From Flavobacteriaceae bacterium (GTDB lineage: Bacteria; Bacteroidota; Bacteroidia; Flavobacteriales; Flavobacteriaceae): a DNA stretch of 6,464 bases. The notes below the pieces were generated by a model that made no database searches, was not told the DNA's origin, and saw nothing but the letters and a program-made list of their open reading frames with translations. The stretch spans positions 379 through 6,842 of the forward strand of contig JABAYZ010000137.1 in the NCBI GenBank assembly GCA_018608735.1, read 5' to 3'. Below, one piece after another: positions 1 to 6,096 of this stretch (the stretch's first letter is position 1; the number at the start of each line of letters is the position of its first letter). The position numbers and the translations under genes are program-made.

Positions 1-863
1 GTAGCAACAGTTAGCATAATTACTGAAGTGGAAACAGCGGCATGAGAAGCAGCCTCTAAAATCTGTTTTAAGTTTAAGTTCTTGTAAAGAAAAACTCCAA
101 GAAACAAAACATAGAATGCTGCTACGGCCGCAGATTCTGTAGGGGTTGCTACACCAAATATTATTGCTCCAACAATAATTCCAGGAGCGATAAGAGCAGG
201 AATTCCTTCTTTAAATGATATAGCTTTTTCGTTATTAGTAGTTCTTTTTTCAACTGGATAATTACGGCTTTTACATATCCACCAAGTAACAGCGAACATG
301 CCGATAAACATTAATATTCCTGGAACCACACCTCCAAGAAACAGCTGCCCTACTGAAACGTTTACAATAGCGCCTAAAAGCACAAAGGATATAGAAGGAG
401 GGACTATCGGCCCCACAGTAGCCGCAGATGCAATTACAGCGCTAGAAAACGCAGGCTTGAAACCACGTTTCTTCATCTCTGGAAGTAACACTGTCCCAGT
501 AGCAGCCGCATCGGCAAGTGCCGATCCAGAACATCCAGACATAATAAAATTTGCTGTAACGCCAACATTGGCTAATCCGCCATTGAGGTGGCCTACAAGT
601 GAAGAAGCAAAGGCAACAATTCTTCGTGTTACACCAGTCACATTCATTAGTTCGCCTGCAAAGATAAATAACGGAATTGCCAGTAGAACAAAGGAATTAA
701 CACCAGAAGTCATTTGCTGTGCAAAAAGAACCATTGGCGTAAAGTTTTCTGTGAATTGAGCCAGCGTAAGATATCCGAACGCCGCTATTCCAATCGCCCA
801 TGCTATTTCCATACCAAGCAAAGAAAACATAAATAATAACGCTATCATGGAGACAAGAAGCAT
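1..863 (-). CDS. dctM: TRAP transporter large permease subunit, DctM family (3' end beyond window)
   Basis: This is the large integral-membrane subunit of a tripartite ATP-independent periplasmic (TRAP) transporter, which carries the substrate and the coupling-ion path across the inner membrane. I translated the minus strand from ATG at 863-861 and got 287 codons with no stop before the left edge; the family is usually about 425-430 residues, so roughly a third is missing. Family hallmarks are visible: LLAIPLFIFAGELM (residues 60-73), a glycine/alanine-rich segment with SGCSGSALADAAATG (109-123), VGPIVPPSI (150-158) and ATPTESAA (239-246), among many hydrophobic helices. The start lies 1 bp after the dctQ stop (TAA-T-ATG) and has a GAGGA ribosome binding site 8 nt upstream, inside the end of dctQ, so the two are translationally linked. 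Substrate specificity cannot be read from this subunit. Family assignment is very secure; the symbol is the generic family name. Confidence 0.95.
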   Translation of the reverse strand, partial: MLLVSMIALLFMFSLLGMEIAWAIGIAAFGYLTLAQFTENFTPMVLFAQQMTSGVNSFVLLAIPLFIFAGELMNVTGVTRRIVAFASSLVGHLNGGLANVGVTANFIMSGCSGSALADAAATGTVLLPEMKKRGFKPAFSSAVIASAATVGPIVPPSISFVLLGAIVNVSVGQLFLGGVVPGILMFIGMFAVTWWICKSRNYPVEKRTTNNEKAISFKEGIPALIAPGIIVGAIIFGVATPTESAAVAAFYVLFLGVFLYKNLNLKQILEAASHAAVSTSVIMLTVA

Positions 864-864
864 A

Positions 865-1392
865 TTAGGCGTCCTCAATACGTGATGTTTTATAAACAAG
901 TATAGTGTTAACCATTAACCTTGATTGATAAAACAACATTAGCGAACTGCCAACTGTAACCGGAGAGTATAGCCATAGAAAACTCCAGCCAGTGGACAAC
1001 ATAGAGCCACCCGATTGTAACTTTAAGATTGGAATATTGAACCAAACAAGGGTCAAAAGCATAACTAAAACAAGACAATGCATAAAGGTTTCGACATAAA
1101 CTCTCGGCTTGGCAGGTATTTTATCTATAAAGTGGGTAACACGTATATTCTTGCCTTGTTTTGTTGCTACTGCAATTCCAAGGTAGGTCATCCATAAGAA
1201 GAAGGCCCTGGGAGCCTCATCAGCCCACAAGGGGGGCTCATTAAAAACATATCGCAACGTAACCGAGATCATAACTGCACACGCAATAATAATGAGCAGG
1301 AGACCTGAAGAATAATATAAAGCTCTTTCTAAGAGATTATCTAACTTTTTTAAAGTGACAATTTTTCTATACTCCAAAAATGAGATTAACAC
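865..1392 (-). CDS. dctQ: TRAP transporter small permease subunit, DctQ family
   Basis: This is the four-helix small membrane subunit that pairs with DctM in TRAP transporters. The product is 175 residues, normal for the family. The diagnostic motif RYVFNEPPLWADEAPRAFF lies at residues 47-65, followed by ATKQGKNIRVTHFID (76-90), the typical 'G.HirV' segment. Predicted membrane helices are at about 28-47, 62-78, 99-119 and 138-158. The listed start is GTG at 1392-1390; two TGA codons lie in frame shortly upstream, and no good Shine-Dalgarno precedes it. A slightly later start (for example TTG at codon 6) would also leave all four helices intact, so the exact N-terminus is uncertain. It is the first gene of the leftward transcript and divergent from the MmgE/PrpD gene. 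No periplasmic binding protein (DctP) gene is in the window; it may lie past the left edge. Confidence 0.93.
   Translation of the reverse strand: MLISFLEYRKIVTLKKLDNLLERALYYSSGLLLIIIACAVMISVTLRYVFNEPPLWADEAPRAFFLWMTYLGIAVATKQGKNIRVTHFIDKIPAKPRVYVETFMHCLVLVMLLTLVWFNIPILKLQSGGSMLSTGWSFLWLYSPVTVGSSLMLFYQSRLMVNTILVYKTSRIEDA
872..876 (-). promoter_or_regulatory. Ribosome binding site of dctM
   Basis: GAGGA on the minus strand sits 8 nt before the dctM ATG and lies within the last codons of dctQ. It fixes the dctM start and supports coupled translation of the two membrane subunits. Confidence 0.75.
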
Positions 1393-1520
1393 TTCATCAA
1401 GAAATACACCTAATCATCATTTCTTATAAAGAACTTCAAATCAATCTTTTTTATAAAAAACATCAGTCACCAAAGAATTACTTCAGCATTCTCAACAAAA
1501 AAACATTTAATTAAAATATG

Positions 1521-1542
1521 ATCAATTTTTTGACAAAATGAT
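1521..1542. promoter_or_regulatory. Imperfect 22-bp dyad, candidate operator
   Basis: The sequence reads ATCAATTTTTT followed by GACAAAATGAT. The half-sites match at 8 of 11 positions when one is reverse-complemented (ATCA.TTT...AAA.TGAT). It overlaps a TTGACA box at 1530-1535, a position where a bound regulator could block or activate transcription of the catabolic genes. No regulator gene is present in the window to pair with it. Chance occurrence in A/T-rich DNA is possible. Confidence 0.3.
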
Positions 1543-1559
1543 AAATTAAAGCTCATAGT
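1530..1559 (+). promoter_or_regulatory. Candidate promoter of the MmgE/PrpD operon
   Basis: A perfect TTGACA (1530-1535) is followed after 18 bp by CATAGT (1554-1559), which matches TATAAT at 4 of 6 positions. If used, transcription would begin at about the ATG at 1565-1567, giving a leaderless or nearly leaderless mRNA. That would fit the lack of a Shine-Dalgarno sequence before this ATG. The weak -10 makes this a tentative call. Confidence 0.3.
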
Positions 1560-1564
1560 ATAGA

Positions 1565-2929
1565 ATGTCCAAGCGAAACGATTCTTTATCAAATTTTTGT
1601 GTTCAAATGAATTTTGAACGTTTACCTCAAAATGTCATTGAACGCGCAAAGCTAATTATTATTGATTGCGTGGGAGCAATTTTAGGCGGAATCGCAGAAA
1701 AAGATATCAAAGAGCTAGTTAAATTGCGGTCAAAGACAACACCTATTGCCGACTATGTGCAAATTATTAGCACTAACCAATGGGCAGAGAGGTCACAGGC
1801 TGCTCTGTTATATGGTACGGCCGGAACTGTTCTTGAAATGGATGAAGGCCATCAATTTGCAAAGGGGCATCCAGGAATTCATGTCTTGCCTGCCATTCTT
1901 TCTGCAATACAGTCTAACTGGCAAGGCAGGAAATTATCAGGGCAAGAGTTTCTTACGGCTTTTATTGTCGGTTACGATATTGCGGCGAGGATTGGAGCAG
2001 GTTCAAAATTAAGGCATACGATGCATCCACATGGCACCTGGGGCGTCATTGGCGCCTCAGTTGCCATTGGAAAACTTTCAGGCCTAAATTTTATTCAGAC
2101 TAAAGAATTATTAAACATTTCATCAAGCCTAACTACGGCTACAAGTCGAAAGACCATGCTAGAAGGAGGAACTGTCAGGAATGTTTATGCTGGGATGTCT
2201 AATCAGATGGCCTTTTTAGCATTGGATTTAATCCATTCAAATTTTACTGGCGAAAATGATGGAATTAAATCTATTTTTGGAAGTGTGATTTCTGATGGCC
2301 TAGACGATGAAATAATATTAGACCATCTTGGAGAAAATTTTGAAGTCATGCGTAATTATTTTAAAATACACGCCTGCTGTCGATATAATCATGCTGCTCT
2401 TGACGCCCTATGCATAATGATGGACCGACATTATGAATTAGAAACCCTTGGTAACATTAAATCGATAAATGTTGAAAGCTATGATTTAGCAGCTGAGTTA
2501 GATGACCCAAATCCTAAAAATATGTTAGCTGCAAAGTTTTCTATTCCTTTTGCTGTCGCCACGACACTTGTAAACAAGACCACAACCGTTGAGAGTTTTT
2601 TGGGACATGCGCTCTCTAACCCTGAGGTACTAGAGCTAGCTAAAAAAGTTACAGTTATAGAAAATCCATCGATGACCAAATCTTTACCAGAATACAGGCC
2701 TGCTAAAGTTAAAATCACTCTAAAAACTGGTAAGGTTTTTTGTCATGAAGTATTGACGAATAGAGGTGATTGGAGGGACCCATACTCCTCTGAGGAATTA
2801 AAAGAAAAATTTTTCTCATTGGCTGAACTTAGTTTAGATAATCAGCAAGCAGCTTCGTTATTTAAAAGTTTAGCTTCGTTAGAAGACTGTGATGATATTA
2901 AGGAAATATTCGAAATTAATTACGGTTAA
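1565..2929 (+). CDS. MmgE/PrpD family protein (2-methylcitrate dehydratase-like superfamily)
   Basis: This is a full-length (454 aa) cytoplasmic member of the MmgE/PrpD superfamily, which includes 2-methylcitrate dehydratase, cis-aconitate decarboxylase and iminodisuccinate epimerase. Characteristic segments appear in order: LPQNVIERAKLIIIDCVG (residues 20-37), the active-site region EMDEGHQFAKGHPG (91-104), with D93 and H102 in positions typical of catalytic residues in the family, GYDIAARIGAG (136-146), HPHGTWGVIGA (154-164), KIHACCRYNH (267-276) with the conserved Lys, Cys and His, and AAKFSIPFAVA (322-332). The chosen ATG gives the usual N-terminal length; no good ribosome binding site precedes it. 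The next gene, a class II aldolase homologue, starts 36 bp downstream on the same strand, and a TRAP transporter diverges upstream, so a role in breaking down an imported carboxylate is likely. It is probably not PrpD itself: no methylcitrate synthase or methylisocitrate lyase is nearby. Substrate unknown. Confidence 0.93.
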   Translation: MSKRNDSLSNFCVQMNFERLPQNVIERAKLIIIDCVGAILGGIAEKDIKELVKLRSKTTPIADYVQIISTNQWAERSQAALLYGTAGTVLEMDEGHQFAKGHPGIHVLPAILSAIQSNWQGRKLSGQEFLTAFIVGYDIAARIGAGSKLRHTMHPHGTWGVIGASVAIGKLSGLNFIQTKELLNISSSLTTATSRKTMLEGGTVRNVYAGMSNQMAFLALDLIHSNFTGENDGIKSIFGSVISDGLDDEIILDHLGENFEVMRNYFKIHACCRYNHAALDALCIMMDRHYELETLGNIKSINVESYDLAAELDDPNPKNMLAAKFSIPFAVATTLVNKTTTVESFLGHALSNPEVLELAKKVTVIENPSMTKSLPEYRPAKVKITLKTGKVFCHEVLTNRGDWRDPYSSEELKEKFFSLAELSLDNQQAASLFKSLASLEDCDDIKEIFEINYG

Positions 2930-2965
2930 AGTTAACTCTCTTCAACTCTTTTTTAAAGAAATTTT

Positions 2966-3724
2966 ATGAACGAAAAACAAACACAAGAACAGCTAATAAA
3001 ACGCGATTTAACCGCAGCTTATAGACTTATTGCAGATCAAAAACTTACAGATACTATATTTACTCATATCACTGCACGTTCTGCCCAGAGAGATGATCAA
3101 ATTTATATAAATAGATTTGGATTATTTTTTGACGAAGTAACCCCAGCATCTCTTGTTTTATGTTCAATTTCAGGAGAGGTGACTGAACCAGGGTCTAGAC
3201 TAGAAGGCCTTGATAATATCACAAACCCAAATGGATTTGAGTTTCATGCAGTTGTGCATAAAGCACGCTCAGATGCTAATTGCGTTATTCATTTACATAG
3301 CCATGCTAGCACAGTCGTCTCGGTGCATCCTAAAGGATTGATTGGTTTGACCCAAAATGCAATGAGATTCAATGGACAAGTAGCATGGTATGATTATGAC
3401 GGTGTTAATCCCAACACAAGTCAACTTTCTGATATGGTTCAATTAATGGGCGAAAAACCTATTTTAGCGATGAGACACCACGGCATGTTAGCGGTAGGAC
3501 GGAGTGTTGCAGAGGCATTTCATAGAGCCTTCTATTTCAATAAAGCTTGCCAAGAACAAATTGATATTCTTAGTTCTGTGGACGAGCCTTTATTGCCAAT
3601 GGGGCCTTCGGTAGATAAATCTCTTTCCTATTTCATCAATCCAGAACGTGTATTAGGTGAACGAGAATGGCCAGGCTGGCTGAGATATTTAGATAGGAAA
3701 TTTCCAAACTGGGCTGAAAACTAA
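2966..3724 (+). CDS. Class II aldolase/adducin family protein
   Basis: The product (252 aa) belongs to the class II aldolase/adducin family, whose bacterial members are zinc-dependent aldolases, epimerases or decarboxylases of sugar phosphates and hydroxy acids. The zinc-site pattern is present: HLHSH at residues 109-113 (H109 and H111 the likely ligands) and RHHG at 170-173 (H172 the third). The preceding NPNGFEFHAVVHKARSDANC (87-106) and the VGRSVAEAFHRAFYFNKACQ segment (177-196) are typical of the adducin-like branch rather than of fuculose-phosphate aldolase. The glutamate that serves as catalytic acid/base in FucA appears to align with glycine 90, though E92 is close. The ATG has only a weak purine-rich AAAGAA upstream. 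It follows the MmgE/PrpD gene by 36 bp and very likely shares its transcript, so it probably acts on the same unknown carboxylate pathway. A short hairpin lies just past its stop. Confidence 0.92.
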   Translation: MNEKQTQEQLIKRDLTAAYRLIADQKLTDTIFTHITARSAQRDDQIYINRFGLFFDEVTPASLVLCSISGEVTEPGSRLEGLDNITNPNGFEFHAVVHKARSDANCVIHLHSHASTVVSVHPKGLIGLTQNAMRFNGQVAWYDYDGVNPNTSQLSDMVQLMGEKPILAMRHHGMLAVGRSVAEAFHRAFYFNKACQEQIDILSSVDEPLLPMGPSVDKSLSYFINPERVLGEREWPGWLRYLDRKFPNWAEN

Positions 3725-3744
3725 ATATTGGGATACCCAACATT
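3724..3744. terminator. Hairpin at the convergent gene junction, possible weak bidirectional terminator
   Basis: TTGGG (3728-3732), loop ATA, CCCAA (3736-3740) form a perfect 5-bp stem. It extends to nine pairs with a single mismatch (3727/3741), from 3724 to 3744. The hairpin lies in the 18-bp gap between two converging genes and touches both stop codons. It lacks a run of T on either side, so if it ends transcription it does so inefficiently or with another factor. Confidence 0.4.
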
Positions 3745-4072
3745 AACTAACATCGCGTAACGATAGTTCCACTGTTACTTTTCCCATACCACCAAAATCT
3801 ATTCCTGTGTCAAAACAGTCAAGATAAGGTACGGTCACTGGAAGGGGATCGAGACCGGCCTCAAACCTCTCTTTGGCTATCATAAGGGCTGGTTGAATAC
3901 GAGCCAACATACCAAGACACAAATTTGCTGTTGATTTACTAGGTAAAAGTCTACCCTCTAAATCAAATACAAAAATCTCATCCTTCTTTATAAAATTAGC
4001 ACAATGTCGAGCATGAGCAACTTTTGCAACTATTTCAATACTCTTTTTACCTACATTAAAGTCGAGTGCCAT
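3743..4072 (-). CDS. Small conserved-cysteine protein, paralogue of its upstream neighbour (possibly TIGR04076-like)
   Basis: I do not recognise this 109-aa product with certainty. It is predicted soluble, with no signal peptide or membrane helix. Residues 12-106 align with residues 65-158 of the preceding gene's product: the first 65 positions align without a gap, sharing E.VA.V, VFD, RL, GL.P and a final LRD. Cysteines 24, 52 and 86 fall at the same positions as C77, C105 and C139 there, suggesting a metal-binding or structural role. The arrangement, a C..(F/V).(K).(D/G)..F.(V/F).. stretch, a central helix with a cysteine, then a C.D beta-strand ending, loosely recalls the uncharacterised TIGR04076 family (about 100 aa), but this is from memory. 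It is the last gene of the four-gene minus-strand operon, 12 bp after its paralogue, with a weak AAAG ribosome binding site. Function unknown. Confidence 0.75.
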   Translation of the reverse strand: MALDFNVGKKSIEIVAKVAHARHCANFIKKDEIFVFDLEGRLLPSKSTANLCLGMLARIQPALMIAKERFEAGLDPLPVTVPYLDCFDTGIDFGGMGKVTVELSLRDVS

Positions 4073-4084
4073 ATTTTTTACTTT

Positions 4085-4609
4085 CTAAGAATTATCTAAA
4101 ACAGCGTTAGTCACAGTTTCATGGGTTTTAGAATCTCGTAGATAAACTCTCACTCTTGCCTTATTCTGAGCTAGGACATCTTGGGTTTTTACACACTCAT
4201 AATTTGTCCATACTCTTGTTACAGGGTTTAATCCCTCTGATGCGCGGTCAAATGTCATATAAAAAACAGCCAAAACAGGGGATAATAAATTCATACAACA
4301 GACAATATCTGATAGCTCTGTTTTTAACCTGTGGCGCATATCAAATACCGCTTTTTGGCCTATCTTAACGCCACAATGACATCCGTTATCGCTTATTACC
4401 TCCGCAACAACTTCATAGTCATCAAGCCAATTAGTGCCTAATCTACGCCGTCCTGATAATAAATTTTTTACCTCAGGAGATAGACTATTAAAATCATGCT
4501 CGTTTAGATCTAAAGCCCGACTTAATGGTTCCCTGAGTTCTTCTAAAGGGTCATTTTTTAGATGGTCTGTCTTATAGTGATGAGTAGTCTCAGAAAAACT
4601 GTTAGCCAT
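4085..4609 (-). CDS. Conserved-cysteine protein with N-terminal extension, paralogue of its downstream neighbour
   Basis: This 174-aa protein has no function I can name. Its C-terminal part, from about residue 65 (YEVVAEV) to 158 (LRD), is the same domain as the 109-aa product encoded next, with cysteines 77, 105 and 139 at shared positions; extra cysteines at 79 and 104 give it C-H-C and C-C pairs. The first 64 residues are extra: a charged, probably helical stretch (DPLEELREPLSRALDLNEHD, 20-39) and SLSPEVKNLLSGRRRLGTNW (42-61). No signal peptide or membrane segment is evident. The ATG at 4609-4607 has GAAGGA about 11 nt upstream. It sits 24 bp after the methyltransferase gene and 12 bp before its paralogue, so it is almost certainly co-transcribed. 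The two paralogues may form a heteromer, by analogy with other tandem duplicates; this is inference. Confidence 0.75.
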   Translation of the reverse strand: MANSFSETTHHYKTDHLKNDPLEELREPLSRALDLNEHDFNSLSPEVKNLLSGRRRLGTNWLDDYEVVAEVISDNGCHCGVKIGQKAVFDMRHRLKTELSDIVCCMNLLSPVLAVFYMTFDRASEGLNPVTRVWTNYECVKTQDVLAQNKARVRVYLRDSKTHETVTNAVLDNS

Positions 4610-4633
4610 CTAAATACAAATCCTTCTTCTAAT

Positions 4634-5692
4634 TTATTTTGGTTTATACATTCCAATCGTTGTCCAAGGAAACCTCCAATAAGGATGATTTTCAGGGTCG
4701 ATATGTTCTGCCTCTTTAAATGAACTAATCTCAACGTTAACAAAGCCAATATCAGCCAATATTTTGGGTAAATCCATGGCAAAAAGCGAACTCATAAATG
4801 GCTCATTATTCCGCCAACTATGACCCTCAAATATAAACCTATCAAAGGCGTCTCGCATTAACCAAAAATCAAGGTGAAGGGCCCTCCCTCCTGGTTTCAA
4901 AATTCTAAAAGTTTCAGACAGTAATTCAATTATCCCACTTTCCGGCATTTCATGGAGCAGCATAGTTGATGTAGCAAGGTCAATAGTCTCATCTTTACAA
5001 CTAGTTATACGAGCATCAGCCTGACTAAAAGTAACATTGTTAAGCTTGTTTTTTTTAGCCTCTTCTCTAGCCAACTTAATACATGGCTCCGAAAGATCTA
5101 AAGCTATAATAGAACTTTTTGTTGCATATTCAGCAATTGGCCGTGTGGATTTACCAAAACCGCACCCTAGGTCAATTATAGTAGCTACCGAATTTTGATG
5201 TTTTAAATCCTTTAAAAGCGTTTCTGCAAAGCGATAATGTAAATCTTTATGATTATTACCAAGCATTGGAGTGGTAGTCCTAGCACCCCGTTCATAAATC
5301 AAACCAGCAAACGGATTAGACCAAATGCCACCAGGCTGTTGATGAATGTCGACAGCCTGATAATATTCAGGAAGACAAAATTTCTTACCTTTTTCCGTTT
5401 TCTCTTCGGAATTTTTCTCCCCGAATACATCATGACGTTCTTTATAAAAGCCGTGCAAGCCATACCCACCACTATACTTCATCTTTTGAAGGTGACGTTC
5501 ACACCATGCAAAAATTTTATAATCAGGAGTGTTGGAAACTAGAGAATCAACGTCGTCTAAATGCATCTTAGAACGAATATTCGGTTTGAGAACTAAAAAC
5601 TTTTCTCTCACCTTAGGATATAGAAATCTTGTCCATTTTAATTTAAACGAAAGAATAAAATCTTGTGCATTAATAAAGTCACGTTCCAGCAC
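4634..5692 (-). CDS. Class I SAM-dependent methyltransferase with a long N-terminal region
   Basis: The 352-aa product has a Rossmann-fold methyltransferase core at about residues 150-330. SAM-binding motif I is IIDLGCGFGKST (172-183), followed by the acidic end of strand 2 (IIALDLS, 195-201), the adenine-contacting QADAR (224-228), LATSTMLLHEMP (239-250) and the post-motif LKPGGRAL (265-272). The sequence resembles the UbiE/Methyltransf_11 type, so a small-molecule substrate is plausible. The first 150 residues are not part of that core: they carry KYSGGYGLHGFYKERHDVFG (72-91), a charged linker near 92-104, and YYQAVDIHQQPGGIWSNPFA (110-129) with YERGARTTTPMLG (133-145), which look like conserved substrate-binding or partner segments. 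The start is GTG at 5692-5690, firmly placed by AGGAGG 8 nt upstream, adjoining the previous gene's stop. It is the second gene of the four-gene operon. Substrate unknown. Confidence 0.9.
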   Translation of the reverse strand: MLERDFINAQDFILSFKLKWTRFLYPKVREKFLVLKPNIRSKMHLDDVDSLVSNTPDYKIFAWCERHLQKMKYSGGYGLHGFYKERHDVFGEKNSEEKTEKGKKFCLPEYYQAVDIHQQPGGIWSNPFAGLIYERGARTTTPMLGNNHKDLHYRFAETLLKDLKHQNSVATIIDLGCGFGKSTRPIAEYATKSSIIALDLSEPCIKLAREEAKKNKLNNVTFSQADARITSCKDETIDLATSTMLLHEMPESGIIELLSETFRILKPGGRALHLDFWLMRDAFDRFIFEGHSWRNNEPFMSSLFAMDLPKILADIGFVNVEISSFKEAEHIDPENHPYWRFPWTTIGMYKPK

Positions 5693-5700
5693 TAAAAAAT

Positions 5701-5707
5701 TCCTCCT
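5701..5707 (-). promoter_or_regulatory. Strong ribosome binding site that fixes the methyltransferase GTG start
   Basis: On the minus strand AGGAGGA runs directly out of the TAA stop of the upstream small gene, and the AGGAGG core lies about 8 nt before GTG. The overlap of stop codon and ribosome binding site indicates translational coupling between the two genes. Confidence 0.8.
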
Positions 5708-6042
5708 TACTTGAAGTTTCTAAGAGTTTCCTCATCTGCACTTCTAGACGCGGCTAAACCAGACAAGGTTTCCATCAAGGTAGCAGAATACTTTTCAAGT
5801 TCGTCACTGCATTCAGAACGTTCTAGCTCTGAAGCTACAGATTCGATATCATTTTTTGATACAATTTTGTTGGAAATTAATAAGGTTTCTAATCTTTTAA
5901 TTCGGCACTTGGATACCCATAATTCATTAGCCAAAGCCATGCTTAGTGCAAGCAATCTATCTTGGATAGGGTCATCGAAAAATGTCTGCTCATCTTGAGC
6001 AATCTGATGTTCTGGTGATTTTTTTACTTTTTTTGAAGGCAT
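5707..6042 (-). CDS. Small hypothetical helical protein, first gene of the methyltransferase operon
   Basis: This 111-aa product is not one I can name. It begins with a lysine-rich tail (PSKKVKKSPEH, residues 2-12), then a probably helical, partly coiled-coil stretch DPIQDRLLALSMALANELW (24-42) continuing through VSKCRIKRLETLLISNKIVS (43-62), and an acidic C-terminal half rich in Glu, Ser and Leu. The pattern 'DRLL..(A)LA.E(L/V)W...+RI..LE.LL' recalls small uncharacterised proteins that sit beside enzyme genes, and suggests a docking or oligomerisation helix rather than an enzyme. I chose ATG at 6042-6040, preceded by GGGG 6 nt upstream; an in-frame TTG at 6054 would add only four residues. 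It leads the operon, with 14 bp to the methyltransferase start and the ribosome binding site of that gene on its stop codon. Confidence 0.7.
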   Translation of the reverse strand: MPSKKVKKSPEHQIAQDEQTFFDDPIQDRLLALSMALANELWVSKCRIKRLETLLISNKIVSKNDIESVASELERSECSDELEKYSATLMETLSGLAASRSADEETLRNFK

Positions 6043-6096
6043 GATTTGCCCCAATCTATTTCTTTATCCAAGCTTTGTAGACAACGACTTAATTTT

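Larger units (their letters stand above)
1393..1564. promoter_or_regulatory. Divergent AT-rich control region between dctQ and the MmgE/PrpD gene
   Basis: These 172 bp separate two divergent operons and contain no convincing gene. The stretch is extremely A/T-rich. It holds one imperfect dyad, TTATAAAGAA (1424-1433) facing TTTTTTATAA (1447-1456) with a 13-base spacer and 9 of 10 positions complementary. A second dyad, at 1521-1542, has its own entry. Either could be an operator, but in such A/T-rich DNA palindromes also arise by chance. I could not find a convincing promoter for dctQ on the minus strand. Confidence 0.45.

Noticed and set aside
298..759. Plus-strand open frame of 153 codons
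   Set aside because: It lies entirely antisense to dctM, whose minus-strand frame shows clear TRAP permease motifs; the plus-strand product has no recognisable features.
1746..2718. Open frames at 1746-2012 (plus) and 2479-2718 (minus)
   Set aside because: Both overlap the full-length MmgE/PrpD gene in other frames and their products show no domain or ribosome binding site.
1565..2929. Naming the gene prpD
   Set aside because: The superfamily contains several activities and no methylcitrate-cycle neighbour is present, so the specific name is not supported.
4156..4782. Open frames at 4156-4368 (plus) and 4558-4782 (minus)
   Set aside because: They are shadows of the cysteine-protein and methyltransferase genes; the translations are low in recognisable structure.
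5249..5998. Plus-strand open frames at 5249-5542, 5529-5714 and 5711-5998
   Set aside because: All are antisense to the methyltransferase or the small helical gene, which have good starts and coupled ribosome binding sites on the minus strand.
6043..6054. TTG at 6054-6052 as the start of the small helical protein
   Set aside because: The in-frame ATG four codons later is preceded by GGGG at a suitable distance, whereas the TTG would place those same bases inside the gene.
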